In this document: positions 9,912 to 20,221 of the stretch, piece after piece
How positions within the stretch are numbered: position 1 is the stretch's first letter
How the letters are laid out: each line of letters begins with the position of its first letter
Source of the DNA: Ceriagrion tenellum
Lineage: Eukaryota; Arthropoda; Insecta; Odonata; Coenagrionidae
Reading direction: 5' to 3'
NCBI GenBank assembly: GCA_963169105.1
Contig: OY720637.1
Location: forward strand, 56,442,964-56,506,963
DNA: 64,000 nt
Made by a program: the position numbers and the translations under genes
The notes under the pieces: generated by a model
The model's input: only the letters and a program-made list of their open reading frames with translations
What the model was told of the DNA's origin: nothing
Databases searched by the model: none

Positions 9912-10046
9912 CGAACATTTCGCACAGTATGTGGCTTATTCCTGTTTCTTCCTTCTTTCTTCCTGTTCTTCTGCCTGTCGAATATTTCGCACAGTTTGCG
10001 GCTTCTTCCTGTTTCTTCCTTCTTTCTTCCTGTTCTTCTACCCGTT
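9912..10046. repeat. Tandem duplication, 67-bp unit, two copies
   Basis: CGAACATTTCGCACAGTATG at 9912 and CGAATATTTCGCACAGTTTG at 9979 start two consecutive units. Each ends in a CCTGTTTCTTCCTTCTTTC run. The first unit is preceded by TGTG, giving a perfect 8-bp inverted repeat TGTGCGAA-cat-TTCGCACA. Confidence 0.8.
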
Positions 10047-10049
10047 TCT

Positions 10050-10909
10050 TCCCATGGACAATTATATATTATTTATGTTTGTGTTGAAGATACATAACGT
10101 AAACTTAAGCGGTAAACGGTCACACTGATTGCTTGTAGAATGTAAGCAATCTAACTAAACGATCTGTTAATAGATGGCGCCTCCCACAACCTTTTAAGCT
10201 CGTAACCATAGCCAACATATTAGTTGATTATATTGTCAACAAATGCCACTGTTGAATTTTGATCATTTATTTAATTTTTTAAAACAAATACATTAATTAT
10301 AAACTTTTTTTGTTTGTCGTCAAAAGCGGGGAACATAAGCTTTAAAATGACTTCTGAATAATTAATTTTGATAAAAAATTAAGAGAGATATGGCCTATCC
10401 ACAAAAAAACATCTTAGAGAAATAATATATACGGATGATAGTTCTATAACATTGAACGGGATGTATGCATGAGCAAGTTATGTTCATAAATGTTTACAAA
10501 CTATTTTTTTAAGCGAATATCATATAAATATGAAATCAAAAAGTTTTAATTGCATTGACTTACCAGATGACCATTCACCCATGTACAATCACTATGTGCA
10601 TTTCGTACTATTTTCATTTTAAACCTTTTTTTGAAGTTTAGAATAAAAAAAATGTGTGGAGTCGATATACCTCGAGCGAGTAATCGACATGGAAAAATCG
10701 AAACTTTTAAGTCAAGTTAATGGGTAAATAGTGAAATTTGAGATTGAGATTGTATTTTTCGTCAGAAGCCGGTGATTCAACGTTTAAAATGATACCTCAT
10801 TTATCACTGTAGGTGCAGTATTAACGGAGCATATACGGAATGACAGAAAAAGACCTTTCTGTAATAATATCTTGGGATACGTCCTATGGGTACATATGCC
10901 TCTTCCTTT
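10050..10909. other. AT-rich non-coding stretch
   Basis: No gene is recognised. Weak internal similarity links 10312-10350 and 10755-10790 (both have CGTCA-AAGC-GG followed by a TTTAAAATGA word), which may be the remains of a duplicated AT-rich element. Confidence 0.3.
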
Positions 10910-11435
10910 TCACATCTCTTTCTCTCTCCTCCCCCCACTCGATGTCGGCGTGTGGTCGGTTGGTTGGTGGAGTGGTGGGGGTGGGAACGGAAGAGGAGGG
11001 TAGGGAAGGGGGACATTTCTCTTCCTTGTGCCCACTCCCCTCCACCCCCTGCTCTTCCCCCCATTCTTCTCTCTCCCGTGCGACGCGACGCCTGCGAGAT
11101 GTTGGCGACACGGTGGGACAAAAGAGCACGCACACGAACGACTCGCACGCTGGCGAGGAGGAAGAGAGAGGCCGGAGACGTGTACACCTCTGGGCTCTCT
11201 AAAGATTTACGAAGAAGACCCTCTCTCTCTCTCTCTCGTCTTGGTGGTGGTGGTCGTGGAATACCTAAACGACTCGGACCCGACCGACGAAGCGCCGTGG
11301 GGGACGGGAGAGACGACCTCGGGAGGATCTCCTTCATGCGTCTAGGGGACTGCTCATCTTGTGCGTGTGTTGCGGACGAGAGCGCGCATTTTCGGGATTC
11401 GACACCTGGTAGTGTTCTTGTAATGGCGTGGTAAT
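10910..11435. other. CpG-rich block, no gene assigned
   Basis: About 500 bp are clearly richer in G+C and CpG than the surroundings, with a CT run near 11220-11238. Long open frames exist on both strands in several frames at once, as expected of GC-rich DNA with few stop codons, so none is called as a gene. A regulatory or untranslated-exon role is possible but unsupported. Confidence 0.35.
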
Positions 11436-11450
11436 TATTGCATGCAAAAA

Positions 11451-11720
11451 TGACTCCTTATTACCCTGTAAGCCATCAAAAGGGTGTTTGGCCGGTGGTG
11501 ACTTATCACCAGCATGAACTACAGTGAAGAAATTTACTTTCACGAACATGCACCATATAATGGATAGGCTAAAAATGCTACAGAAACCACTTAATTAATC
11601 TATAATATAACTACGTAAACGTGACACAAGAGTCATGCAGGGAACATGTAGAGTCCCATAATTTTTTGTAGCTGATATCTCTAACTTTATCGTCGCACTT
11701 TCCAAGTACTCTTTTAAGTG
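11451..11720 (-). repeat. CR1-like element copy with an internal deletion
   Basis: The left 190 bp match the CR1-like 3' repeat (TTATTACCCTGTAAGCCA, ACTTATCACCAGCATGAACT, GGGAACATG). It then passes directly, near 11665, into GTAGCTGATATCTCTAACTT and TTTATCGTCGCACTTTCC. That is the reverse-transcriptase C-terminal segment found at 29766-29820. In the 29-kb copy these parts are about 480 bp apart, so this copy lost the piece between them. Confidence 0.75.
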
Positions 11721-11821
11721 ACGGATTATCACTTACATAATAAACTCTATCTTCAGTATCTTAGTGTTATCCCTTAGTTTAACAAATTTACTAAACAAAC
11801 TTGTACAATACATCAGGAAAG

Positions 11822-11905
11822 AAATGAACGCGACCAGGGTTTCAGCGAATTGTCAGAACCTGATGGTGACTATCATTCGTTGAAACCCGGATCATGTTTA
11901 TTTCT
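11822..11905. repeat. Inverted-repeat unit with hammerhead-like core
   Basis: GCGACCAGGGTTTCAGCGAA (about 11830-11849) faces TTCGTTGAAACCCGGATCAT (11876-11895). The + strand centre reads CCTGATGGTGAC before GAAACC. The layout (GAAACC-GG-TC on the outside, CTGA-GG/GA in the middle) matches the units at 28.3-28.6, 41.3 and 45.3 kb. Arms are imperfect (about 20 of 25 matching). Confidence 0.5.
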
Positions 11906-12129
11906 GTCCTCTGGTATTGTAAAAGTTTATTTTAAAAAGTCTTGCATTTCGCACTGCCACTTGATATATTTATTCCAATCCAACCGTGTGGGCCGGTACT
12001 GGAAGTTCGACTCCTATTCCGAGGACAGCAGGTTCGAAACCAAGTGACGGCAATATTGTAAAATATTTATTTCTATTAAAAAAAAGAAAAATTCTGACTT
12101 TTATGGTGCGAAACAATAAGAATTTTTTT
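11906..12129. other. Stretch with tRNA-B-box-like words
   Basis: GTTCGACTCCTATTCC (about 12006) and GGTTCGAAACC (about 12031) resemble RNA polymerase III B boxes, but no A box at the right distance is convincing. It could be a decayed SINE; this is uncertain. Confidence 0.25.
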
Positions 12130-12482
12130 AATGTTTACCAAATTACCCGGCCTTCTCTGTTGAGGGCCAGCAGTCTCAGCGAAAGGCACCGATCAAGGAG
12201 ATCGGCTCGGTATCAACAGCCACAGCTTCGGGCGACTTCACGGATTGGGCCGGAGCTCTGCAATGTGGAAGTCAGCGGGAAACCGCCACAATTATCTCCC
12301 CAAAAGATGCAGCCTTCCATTCAAACTAAATATGGCACGATGACAGTCCTCCCGACAAAATATCCCGCAGTTAAAATAGTTCCTCTGGATCTCCGGGTGG
12401 GGACTCCAGGAAGGGGAACATCAGATTGTCAAAGTGAACAATTACTACATGCGGATAGGGTGTTACTACTCAAGAAAATTTA
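12130..12482 (+). mobile_element. Possible 5' region of a non-LTR retrotransposon
   Basis: The segment reads openly and contains GGAAACCGCCACAATTATCT, AAAGATGCAGCCTTCCATTC, CCCTCCCGACAAAATATCCC-like and GGTGGGGACTCCAGGAAGG words. I recognise this order as resembling the 5' leader of certain RTE-like elements in arthropods. No endonuclease domain follows, and nothing else in the window matches, so this is a family-resemblance call only. Confidence 0.3.
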
Positions 12483-13035
12483 ATTGACGAAACTTTGTGC
12501 TATTTATTTATTATCGCTAACGAAAATTATCTCAGCGTTTGAGAATTGACTCGAGTACCTCCAGGAAAGCATCGATATTCAGTTTTTCTCTATTGATAAC
12601 CATCACGACGTTTAGAAATTGGCCCATTTAGCATAAATTATGGAAATAACCAATGATAAGAATCAAGTTGTGTTTATTTCTAGGTGTTGCCACATTTATA
12701 CCGCAATAAAAACTAGGTTCTCTGGACGAATTTGGTGGAGTATGTAATATGGCGACAATGGACTTCATATCATTCAAATGATACTAGTGGACATGCTGGG
12801 GCCTTAATGCGGAATATCTCTATTTCGTGAGATCCTTTCCCTCAAATGATCAGCTTCTCGTGAAAATTACTTTTATACTAGACGAAAAATGCCATTTTTA
12901 TCCACTCTCACCCATTCTTGCATGTAACTCCAAATTATGACCAGTTCATTTTCCAAAATAATAGGCGTGGAAAAGTAAAATATTGTTGTTCGTAAGGCGT
13001 GCGGAAAGGAAGACAAACGATGAAGTTCTTGGTAT
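12483..13035. other. Non-coding stretch, nothing recognised
   Basis: Mostly AT-rich sequence with short open frames on both strands and no family resemblance. Confidence 0.3.
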
Positions 13036-13039
13036 GTTT

Positions 13040-13215
13040 GATGAGGAAAGGAAACCAATGAATGTAATTAGGAGGAGGTAATGAGGGGCGAAGGGTAACG
13101 TAGGTATTCTAGAGGGGAGGATGTAGAGCAAGGGGGGATGAGAGGGAAGAGAACATATTATACCGACGAGATGAAGAAGGGTATAACGTCTGTGGAGATG
13201 AAAAAAGAAATTGTG
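13040..13215 (+). mobile_element. Family C retrotransposon 3' fragment, diverged
   Basis: The order of words (GGAGGAGGTAATGAGGGGCG, GAGGATGTAGAGCAAGGGG, CGAGATGAAGAAGGGTATAA, GATGAAAAAAGAAAT) parallels 13440-13590 and 34855-34995 with many substitutions and lost bases. Confidence 0.5.
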
Positions 13216-13394
13216 TTCGTTGGCAGTCCTCTGCACGGGTGAAAAATCAGAGGAATTTTGGCTCACTCCAACCGCAAGCGGTCGATTACGGAGCGGACGA
13301 TTAATAATGATGAAATGGGACTTTTTTTTCCTAAGTTAACCGATTCTTCGCCCACCGTAATGAGAACAGATATGTTCTAAGTATAGCGGGCGAT

Positions 13395-13720
13395 GTAAGG
13401 AAACTTCTAGATGAAGTCAGGAGTAGAGCGAGTAGGTAACTGCAGGAAATAATAAGGGGCGAAGGGTAGCTCAAGCCTGTGATAGTGGGAAGGATGTTGT
13501 ACAAGCGGGGAAGGGGAAGAAAGAGAATATGTTTGATGGGCGGGATGAAGGAGGGTAGATCGTATAGTTCGGCGAAAAAGGAAGTACTACAGGAAATCAG
13601 ATGTATGAGACCAGCATGTATAGTAAATCAGTAGATAGGACCCTGACAATGTAGAAAATCTGGAGGAGTTTATCTGAGTTTCTGCAAAATCTACCTTATA
13701 CCGGTAGAATACTTTTAAAA
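13395..13720 (+). mobile_element. Family C retrotransposon 3' end, copy
   Basis: It matches 34790-35085 through GTACAAGCGGGGAAGGGGAA, GGGCGGGATGAAGGAGGGTA and GGCGAAAAAGGAAGTACTAC, then the 3' tail with TGTAGAAAATCTGGAGGAGT and ACCGGTAGAATACTTTT. The last 100 bp are part of a tandem duplication that continues to about 14105. Confidence 0.7.
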
Positions 13721-14105
13721 AATAGATCATGTATTAAGTGCAATTAAAGTCATTTTACTTTGGAGCAAATGCATCGCCCGAACGTGCCTTAGGAATCCAG
13801 TCAATGAAGTCTGCTTTCCTCAGTAGCGGCAGTTCCGGGGATTTAGAGTGAGCGTAGACCAGTGTTTATAGTATATCAGTAAATGGGACCCTGGAAGTGT
13901 AGAAAATCTGGAGGAGTATCTCTGACTTTTTGCAAAATCTACCTTTTACCGGTAGAATACTTTTAAAAAGTAGATCATTAATTTAATGATATTCAAGTCA
14001 TTTTACTTTGGAGCAAATGCATCGGCCGAACGTTCTTTAGGAATCCACTCGATGGAGTCTGCTTTCCTCTCTAGCGGCAGCTCCGGAGATTTAGTGAGTG
14101 CATCC
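13611..14105. repeat. Tandem duplication, 248-bp unit, two copies
   Basis: 13611-13858 and 13859-14105 are the same segment. TAGATCAT (13723 and 13971), TTTACTTTGGAGCAAATGCA (13754 and 14002) and the GGAATCCA word (13792 and 14040) all recur at a constant offset of 248. The unit starts inside the 3' part of a family C retrotransposon and runs into its right flank, so it was duplicated after that insertion. Confidence 0.9.
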
Positions 14106-14785
14106 GCTGCCTCAACATTTCTCATCGCGCCGAAGAACGGAAGGAAAACGAGGGTAGTGAGGCGGAGGAGGAGTAGTATAGAATGGCCGTCCGTTTTTGG
14201 GTGGTTGGAGTCGCAGCGGAGGATGAGAAGGGTGAAAGGGGGTGGGGGTAGCGGTGTGGCGGTCGGGACATGTGGCAGTGGAGAATGGATCCTTTGCTTC
14301 CGGAAGCCAGGAGTCCATACCTCACTCTCTTTCTCCTCCTTCCTCCCTCTTCTCCTCTCCAGGCCCACAAGACCCCGAAGTCTCCCTCGTATAACCTTCT
14401 CCTGTCCCTTAACTTCCTCAACGGCCCTCCTTGCATCCTCCTCGGAGTTCCTACGGTCTCACGTAACCCGCCCTCCCTCTCCCCCGTCTCCCTTAACCTC
14501 CCTCCGTCCGCCACGCCACCAACCAACCGACCAACGCAACTTTACTGTCGTGAGCGGAAAACGATGTGCGGGAGCGCGATGATGAATCATGTTGAAATAT
14601 TCAAATGCGTTTCATTCCTCTTTCCTCATATCTATTTGTGTGCATTCAAAAAAATGTAACTCGACGTTTTAATTATTATTGTCGATATTTGGATGGAATT
14701 AAAAATGATTATGAACATCTGAAAGAGTTTCTGCTATAACTTTGTGGAAACTATTATTATTATTATTTTTTTTTTTAAATTTAAA
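14106..14785. other. CpG-rich block, then AT-rich sequence
   Basis: 14106-14580 is GC-rich with CT-rich and GA-rich tracts and long open frames in many frames of both strands. No single frame is favoured and no protein family is recognised. From about 14590 the sequence becomes AT-rich with a poly-T run near 14768. Confidence 0.35.
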
Positions 14786-14789
14786 AGCC

Positions 14790-15062
14790 ATTCTTTTTCC
14801 AAAAATTCATAATCGCGCACTTCTTCAAATTTAATTCTAGCTGCCATCTAGCACACCAATCATCAATCGCATCTAAATCCTTAGCTAAACACTGTCTGTC
14901 CTCTTCATTTCTAATTTCCTTATACACTACTGCATCATCGGCAAAAAGACGGAGCTTGCTATTTTTTACTACACTATATAAGTCGTTTACGTACAGAAGA
15001 AATAAAATTGGGCCTATCACGCTTCCCTGGGGAACACCCGATGTAACTTTTACTTCGCCTGA
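14790..15062 (-). mobile_element. CR1-like reverse transcriptase core fragment
   Basis: The bottom strand encodes SGVPQGS(V)IGPILFLLYVND (from about 15055 downward), then LRLFADDAVVYKE with an intact catalytic FADD (about 14930-14952), and W-LELNLKKCAIMNFW. GVPQGS-LGP-LFLLYIND and FADD are conserved motifs of the palm of CR1/L2/Jockey-type reverse transcriptases. The fragment is open for about 79 codons but has neither the N- nor the C-terminal parts. Confidence 0.85.
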
Positions 15063-15140
15063 GCTGACAAGAGAAATAAAAGTGGACCAATTACACTTCC
15101 CTGAGGAACACCCGATGTAACGCTAACTGTGTTTGACATG
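15063..15140 (-). mobile_element. Second, adjacent copy of the same reverse-transcriptase motif
   Basis: AGAAATAAAAGTGGACCAAT and CTTCCCTGAGGAACACCCGA (15071-15118) repeat, about 75 bp further on, the segment around 14997-15046. The GVPQGS-GP-LFL coding piece therefore occurs twice in the same orientation. It is followed at 15141 by the CR1-like 3' repeat. Confidence 0.7.
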
Positions 15141-15200
15141 ATACATCTACATCTACGTAATACCCTGCGAGCCACCACGAGGGGGTGTGGCAGGGGGTAT
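15141..15200 (-). repeat. CR1-like 3' repeat, short copy
   Basis: ACATCTACATCTACGTAATA and CCCTGCGAGCCACCACGAGG mark the extreme 3' end of the CR1-like family. It abuts the reverse-transcriptase piece to its left and a family C copy to its right. Confidence 0.75.
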
Positions 15201-15505
15201 TATTGAAGTATTATTGAAGTGTTCTACCGGTAAAGGTAGGTTTTTTTGAATGTCAGAGAATCTCCTCCCGGTTTTATACACTCACAGAGGCCTATCTCCC
15301 TCTAGTATTTCCTTTTTCGCCTCTGCATACGATCTACCTTTCTCCATCCCGTCCATGAAACCTATTCTCTTTATTGTTATTCCTCGCTTGCCCAACATCC
15401 TTCCCTCTATCTCATTCTTGAGCAACCCATCGCCCCTTATTATTTCCTCCGGCTATGTACTTTGCATACTCCTGATTTCATACAGAAGCTTCCTTTTTTT
15501 CTAGA
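15200..15505 (-). mobile_element. Family C retrotransposon 3' end, copy
   Basis: The + strand reads TACCGGTAAAGGTAGGTTT, then CAGAGAATCTCCTCCCGG, CGCCTCTGCATACGATCTAC, CATCCCGTCCATGAAACC and CGCTTGCCCAACATCCTTCC. This is the exact complement order of the + strand copy at 34855-35085. It is a good reference copy for the family, although the coding part is broken. Confidence 0.75.
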
Positions 15506-15960
15506 CAAAGATACAGTAATAAGACTTATACCTACTCTGTTATTGACTACCAACATAGGTTACGGTCCGTTATGCCATCACCAAGGAGGCCAATAAAAAT
15601 GCGGAAAATATGCCTGTTTCTCTCGTTGGAATTATTGTATATGAACCCAATAGGCTTGCATGCCTTATTTTTTATGTGAAAAATTAAACTCATATTTCGG
15701 TTATTTTGCTTCTGCACCGTTAATTAAAATGGTAACCTCTAAACAGAATCCCCATGGGGCACCTAAATTCCATCGGAATATAAGAACCCAGGCCGGCACT
15801 ACCTTGGCTTATGCATAATGGTAATGACGCGTTGTGGAAGCAGCGAGTAAGATGGTAAGGTTGAAGGATCTAATTGGTTGGATTCTCTCCTCATCTTCTT
15901 GAATCCGCTAATTTATAGTTCTGGCTCTCTATCAACATTACTGTTAGGGTTTGATCTTTA
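15506..15960. other. Non-coding stretch, nothing recognised
   Basis: AT-rich to average composition; no coding frame or repeat partner recognised. Confidence 0.3.
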
Positions 15961-15961
15961 A

Positions 15962-16112
15962 TCTACATGTACATCTACTTATTACCCTGCAAGCCACCAC
16001 AAGAGTGTTTGGCAGGGCGTGACTTATCACCAGCATAAACTAGAGTGAAGAAATTAACTTCATCAACATACAGTACTCTATGGGTATGCTACAAATGCTA
16101 CAGAAACTACTA
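15962..16112 (-). repeat. CR1-like 3' repeat, copy
   Basis: ACATCTACTTATTACCCTGC, AAGCCACCACAAGAGTGTTT, GTGACTTATCACCAGCATAA and GGTATGCTACAAATGCTACA align with 29085-29220. The copy ends after the CTACAGAAACTACTA word and so lacks the last ~65 bp seen at 29 kb. Confidence 0.75.
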
Positions 16113-16870
16113 GAGTGGGAGAGTATGAGTACTTTCCTTGGAATAGTATCTGTCCAGGTCTAAATTTTCGGATTGAGTGGTTCACAGACTAAATTAAGTC
16201 TACTCTGAGTGCATTCTGACCGTGGCTTTCATGTGGATGGAATTACAAACTTTACTTCAAGATTTATAACTCAATTTGCTGGGAGTCGTCCAGGCGCTAT
16301 TCCAAGAGCGTCGAAACGGTGACTTTCGAGGGTTCACTGTATTCCTCAAAGTTTCTCTTGACCCACGTAAAACACTCCCCGGGACTCCTCAACCTTCCTC
16401 CTCACCCCAATACTCCGCCCAGCTTACTTTTTTTTCATCCCGTCTCCTCCTCGCGTACCTCTCGCCAGAGCCGGGCGGTGTACACAACATCAACGGACTT
16501 CTGTTTACCCGTACGCCTTTCGTATGTGTGTGCATTTCCCCCGTCCAAAGCTCCCTACATCTCTCTTCCTCTATCTCTCACTTAGCTTGTCCTTGTCCGT
16601 CCTCACGCCGAAGTCATGTTCCCAACACCCTCGACTCACCCCCACCACTGGTGGCTGTGACCCGTTACTCACGTAAGAAAAAGTTTAGTGTTACGAACGC
16701 ATGATGGCTCTGACCACGGTACTGCAGACCTTCGTATGTTGTACAAAATCCATTGCGGGAGGTAGTTGGACTTTCGATAAGATCAAATTTTGAGTCAAAA
16801 TTTCCCGGAATAAATTATGTTAGTTTCAGGGAAAAGAGGTATCGTTGTTCCACAGATTCATTACTTTAAT
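16113..16870. other. Non-coding stretch with a CT-rich middle
   Basis: 16340-16680 is rich in C and T on the + strand and open in several frames without family resemblance. No gene called. Confidence 0.3.
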
Positions 16871-16872
16871 TC

Positions 16873-16925
16873 TACATCTACATACTACCCTGCGAACCGC
16901 CGCATGGGCGTATGACAGGGGGTGT
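16873..16925 (-). repeat. CR1-like 3' repeat, terminal piece
   Basis: TCTACATCTACATACTACCC and GCGAACCGCCGCATGGGCG, then GACAGGGGGTG, match the first 50 bp of the repeat. A variant with CCGCCG instead of CCACCA is shared with 27683-27740, suggesting a subfamily. Confidence 0.7.
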
Positions 16926-16929
16926 TAGG

Positions 16930-17865
16930 ACTCAGCCGTGTAAAGATGTAAGGTTTTGGGATGTGAAATGGTGACGTGTATCATGTGAGTGTTTTTATTG
17001 GAGCTCAGTTTGTCACTCACGACATACTCAGAAAATATGCACACGTTCCAATTTTCCTTCACCCCCCCATTAGCTATTATATCCCATTCATGCCCCCTGA
17101 AAAGATGTATTCTTTATTTCTCTTCCCGCTTACCAATCACCCTTCCGACATTTCATTCTTCCACTTCCCGCCACGCCTCAACGCCTCTTCCTTTCAATTT
17201 TTATATTCTTCGAAATGTACTCTCCCACTTCCTCTCCATCCAACGTATTATGTATATCCTTTTTTATCTCGTATGCCTTCGCTCCGGAAGTCATCACTTC
17301 ATTACGAAAAATAATGATGCAGTCTTGCTATTTCATGACAAATACCTATCGTTATTTTTTTCGCTGTGCTGCGGAGTCCGCTGTATCCTGGACACTTGTG
17401 AATACAAAAAAATTGTAGTACTTATTCAATCGCCGTCTCTATTCTGCCCCAGAATCGACAGGAATATCCCTGGGCTCATACGGCACAACCACTTTTTCTG
17501 CTTACCCTGCACTGTCTGTCTGTCGAGGTTCTTATCTCAAGTTTTTTTCTCTTCCTACCGTTTTCTCTGGTTGGCGTTATCTTCTTTTTTTTCTCCTTCT
17601 ACAGTGCCTTCCGAAACAAATAGGTTTTTAGAGTGAACCCTTCATTCAAGTTGTACGCTACTCATCTTGAGGCAGAGCGATTCATATGGTAGACAATGAT
17701 CACCGCCTTGTCACACCAAAAACAAATTTAGGAAGATTATGAGCGTTCAGCGAGGCTGTAATATTTACAAGTTGTAGACTTTGTTCAAAGCTCTCCCGAC
17801 TTTTTCATGACATAGTCTCCTTTAACAAAGCCTTCAATCCTTAGATAGACGTAGCATCCTCACCC
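16930..17865. other. Non-coding stretch, pyrimidine-rich
   Basis: The + strand is strongly T- and C-rich to about 17640, so it is open for up to 215 codons in one frame. The predicted peptide is low in charged residues and matches no family. It could be the bottom strand of a degraded element; nothing specific is recognised. Confidence 0.3.
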
Positions 17866-17867
17866 GG

Positions 17868-17934
17868 AGTTGGTATCGAACCCGCCGTCTTAGGTCTGTC
17901 GGGCCTGTTCATTTCCGTCCTGGCTAAAGAGCTC
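17868..17934 (-). repeat. tRNA-like head of a SINE (or tRNA pseudogene)
   Basis: On the bottom strand an A-box-like TAGCCAGGACGG (complement of 17915-17926) is followed 32 bp later by GGTTCGATACC (complement of 17872-17882), a near-consensus B box. The spacing is right for an internal RNA polymerase III promoter. The acceptor-stem halves do not pair, so it is not a functional tRNA gene. Confidence 0.5.
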
Positions 17935-17942
17935 AACGCTGT

Positions 17943-19830
17943 GAAATTTTCCGTACGTCCACGTAGTTCCCGGCAAACCCATGGGTGTGTGGCAAGGGTT
18001 GAATTTTCTTACCCGAGTTGCACTGCACCGTAAAGGCATATGTCATCAAAACCATAAGCATTAATGCATTTCGCACCGATATAAATGGAATGAGATACGA
18101 GAGTTGCGTAGGAAGCATGCGAGACGCGATCTCAGTTCTACTTACCACCAGAATATAGGAGTAATAGATAGCAAATCAACCTATCTACAACACCTCCGAT
18201 TTAACAACCTAATTTTAAGGTCTGAAAAGGCCGCTATTAATATCTCTCATCCTCCACGGAAAAAAATGATGTATATACTACACTGTTTTCTAAATTTCAT
18301 TGTTAACTCCGCGTATCCCACTCAACATTTGGTTTGCCACAAATTGCGTAGCCTGTGATTATTTATTATTATGAATCCCTGCACTGTAATTCGTCACTTA
18401 CAAATACTCGAAGCCCAATATTTATTCCTTCACCGATGTCGTTAAATTGTAAATGCAGGGAAGGTTGACCTATGACCCTCCGCTGTGGGACTCCGGACTC
18501 GACTTCATATTTACTATGAGTAATGCCGTCGAAAACTACCCCTGGTACGCGTGCGGTTAAGATTAGTTTTATGAAATATAATACTTCATTGTATTATCCG
18601 TAAGATTCAAATTTCATGTGTAAATTTAAATGGGCCCCTTTATTAAGGGTCCTATTTAAGTTAAGAAAAATAGCATCAAATTGAAATTTATCTTCGCCCA
18701 AAACTAAAATATCGTGGGGCAGAAATTCTAACTGTTGCGCTTGAATTGCTTTGGGTGAGTAGAGGTAATTTTGGGTGGATAATCGTTAGCAACTGATATG
18801 TGCTGTGTATTCAGTACCTTTTTCGTACGCCCGTGCTGTTCGGCCGCTTGCTGCGTAGTAGGTACTTGGAGGGTTTTGAGATTTCTTTGGCCAATCAATA
18901 TTCTCCAGTTTAATCAAGGACCGAGTCAGCGGAGTAACAGTGTATCGGATTGGAGAGGGAGCAGGCGTTTTGTATTCTAGCCCTCGTGGCCGTATGGCAC
19001 CTCCCCCCTTTCCAATAACATTTTTAGAACTTGAGAGCAATACTTCAGAAGTCCTACAATTTGTTATTTTCTTCGGAGAGTTGAGGTTTTTGGTTAGGTT
19101 GTCATGTAGTATAAAATGATGGCGCCTTATTCACCCCCATTTTTGTGCTTTTTGATTTAAATGTTCTCATGTTCTAAGTGATCACTGTTTTCAATAATTC
19201 CCAAATATTGCGGTAAACTAATGTCAAATATTCAAAATTATCGAACCATTACCATATCACTGCGGCGTCGTCTCATCCTCCTGTCATGCCGTTTAGGTGA
19301 ACAGCGTCGCAACCTCGATATATTCGAGGCTCGATAATCTCTAGGTCCTCCTTAAGAACCCACGTCTTAATTTATATCTTAGTTCATGGCGAGGTTTTGT
19401 CCCATTGGGCGAAGATGTTGCAACTGTTTGATGCGTAATCTTGAAAGTTAAAATTCTTCATGCATGCAAAACCGTCGTGAGCACCTCTTATAATTCTGCG
19501 ATTGGCGTTGCGCGAATCATGAATGAAACGAATTGGAATGATCACTGTTCCTCTGACGTCAAGGAAGTCGTCCTTATCTTGCTGATGTTTCGCATTACTC
19601 ATACTGATGACTTCAGCTATCCAGACATGCCATCCTCCTTTTCCGCCTTCTTTCCTTGTTCTATCAAACACCCTGGTTTAACGAAGCTTGATCAATCGAA
19701 TCGTGAGGCAATGTTCGGGTGACTTTTTTGTGGTGATAATTTTGAATTTCTATGATTTATTTCATTCTGCTTTACTTTGGAAGAGTTGTTTTTATTCTTA
19801 TATGCAAGTAATTCCATGGTTTTCATCGAA
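17943..19830. other. Non-coding stretch, nothing firmly recognised
   Basis: 17950-18000 (GGCAAACCCATGGGTGTGTG then GCAAGGGT) may be a much diverged CR1-like 3' repeat. The rest contains short open frames only. 18800-18910 includes a GGCCAATCAAT (CCAAT-type) word with no other promoter evidence. Confidence 0.25.
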
Positions 19831-19835
19831 ATTCC

Positions 19836-20185
19836 ATCAGAAGCATGGACCATTGGGAAAGCTGACCAGAACAGACTAGAAGCCTTTGAAACCCGGTGCT
19901 GGAGGAGGATGCTGAAGATAAAATGGACGTACAAAATAAGAAATGATGAACTGTCCAGAAGGAGAAAAGAAGAACAAGATGGATGGGGCACACCCTGAGA
20001 CACAAAGGGTTTGTGAAGAACATCATTGAAGGCAACATAGAGAGAAAAGTCCCCTAAGGAAGATCCAGGAATAAGTTCATGGACCAAAGAAAGATGATTG
20101 TACATAGGAAGTAAAGGAGCTAGAATTAGATAGGGAAGGGTGGAAGGCAGCAGTCAACCAATCTTAGGATTGAACGACCAGTGAA
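19836..20185 (+). mobile_element. Family A non-LTR retrotransposon 3' end, copy 2
   Basis: The segment encodes WTIGKADQNRLEAFETRCW then RRMLKIKWTYKIRNDELS (19845-19960), and after a frameshift the HKGFVKNIIEGN piece. It ends with GTCAACCAATCTTAGGATTG, the family 3' signature. It aligns with 545-930, 38645-39060 and 50822-51236 on the opposite strand. The shared RT C-terminal pattern is EAFE-CWRRMLKIKW-KIRNDE. It is truncated at the 5' side almost at the same place as copy 4. Confidence 0.8.
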
Positions 20186-20221
20186 TGCAAGTAACTGCCA
20201 TTAAGCATTTTCAAAGAGGGA

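Noticed and set aside
10886..11434. Long + strand open frame (182 codons) in a CpG-rich block
   Set aside because: Five or more frames on both strands are open at once; composition explains the length and no domain is recognised.
13986..14582. 198-codon + strand frame
   Set aside because: It begins inside the duplicated unit, runs through GC-rich low-complexity sequence and competes with long frames on the other strand.
16989..17636. 215-codon + strand frame
   Set aside because: Pyrimidine-rich strand with few possible stops; residue content is skewed to Ser, Phe, Leu and Pro and matches nothing.
17868..17934. Functional tRNA gene on the bottom strand
   Set aside because: A and B boxes are present, but the acceptor-stem halves do not pair, so it is kept only as a SINE or pseudogene.
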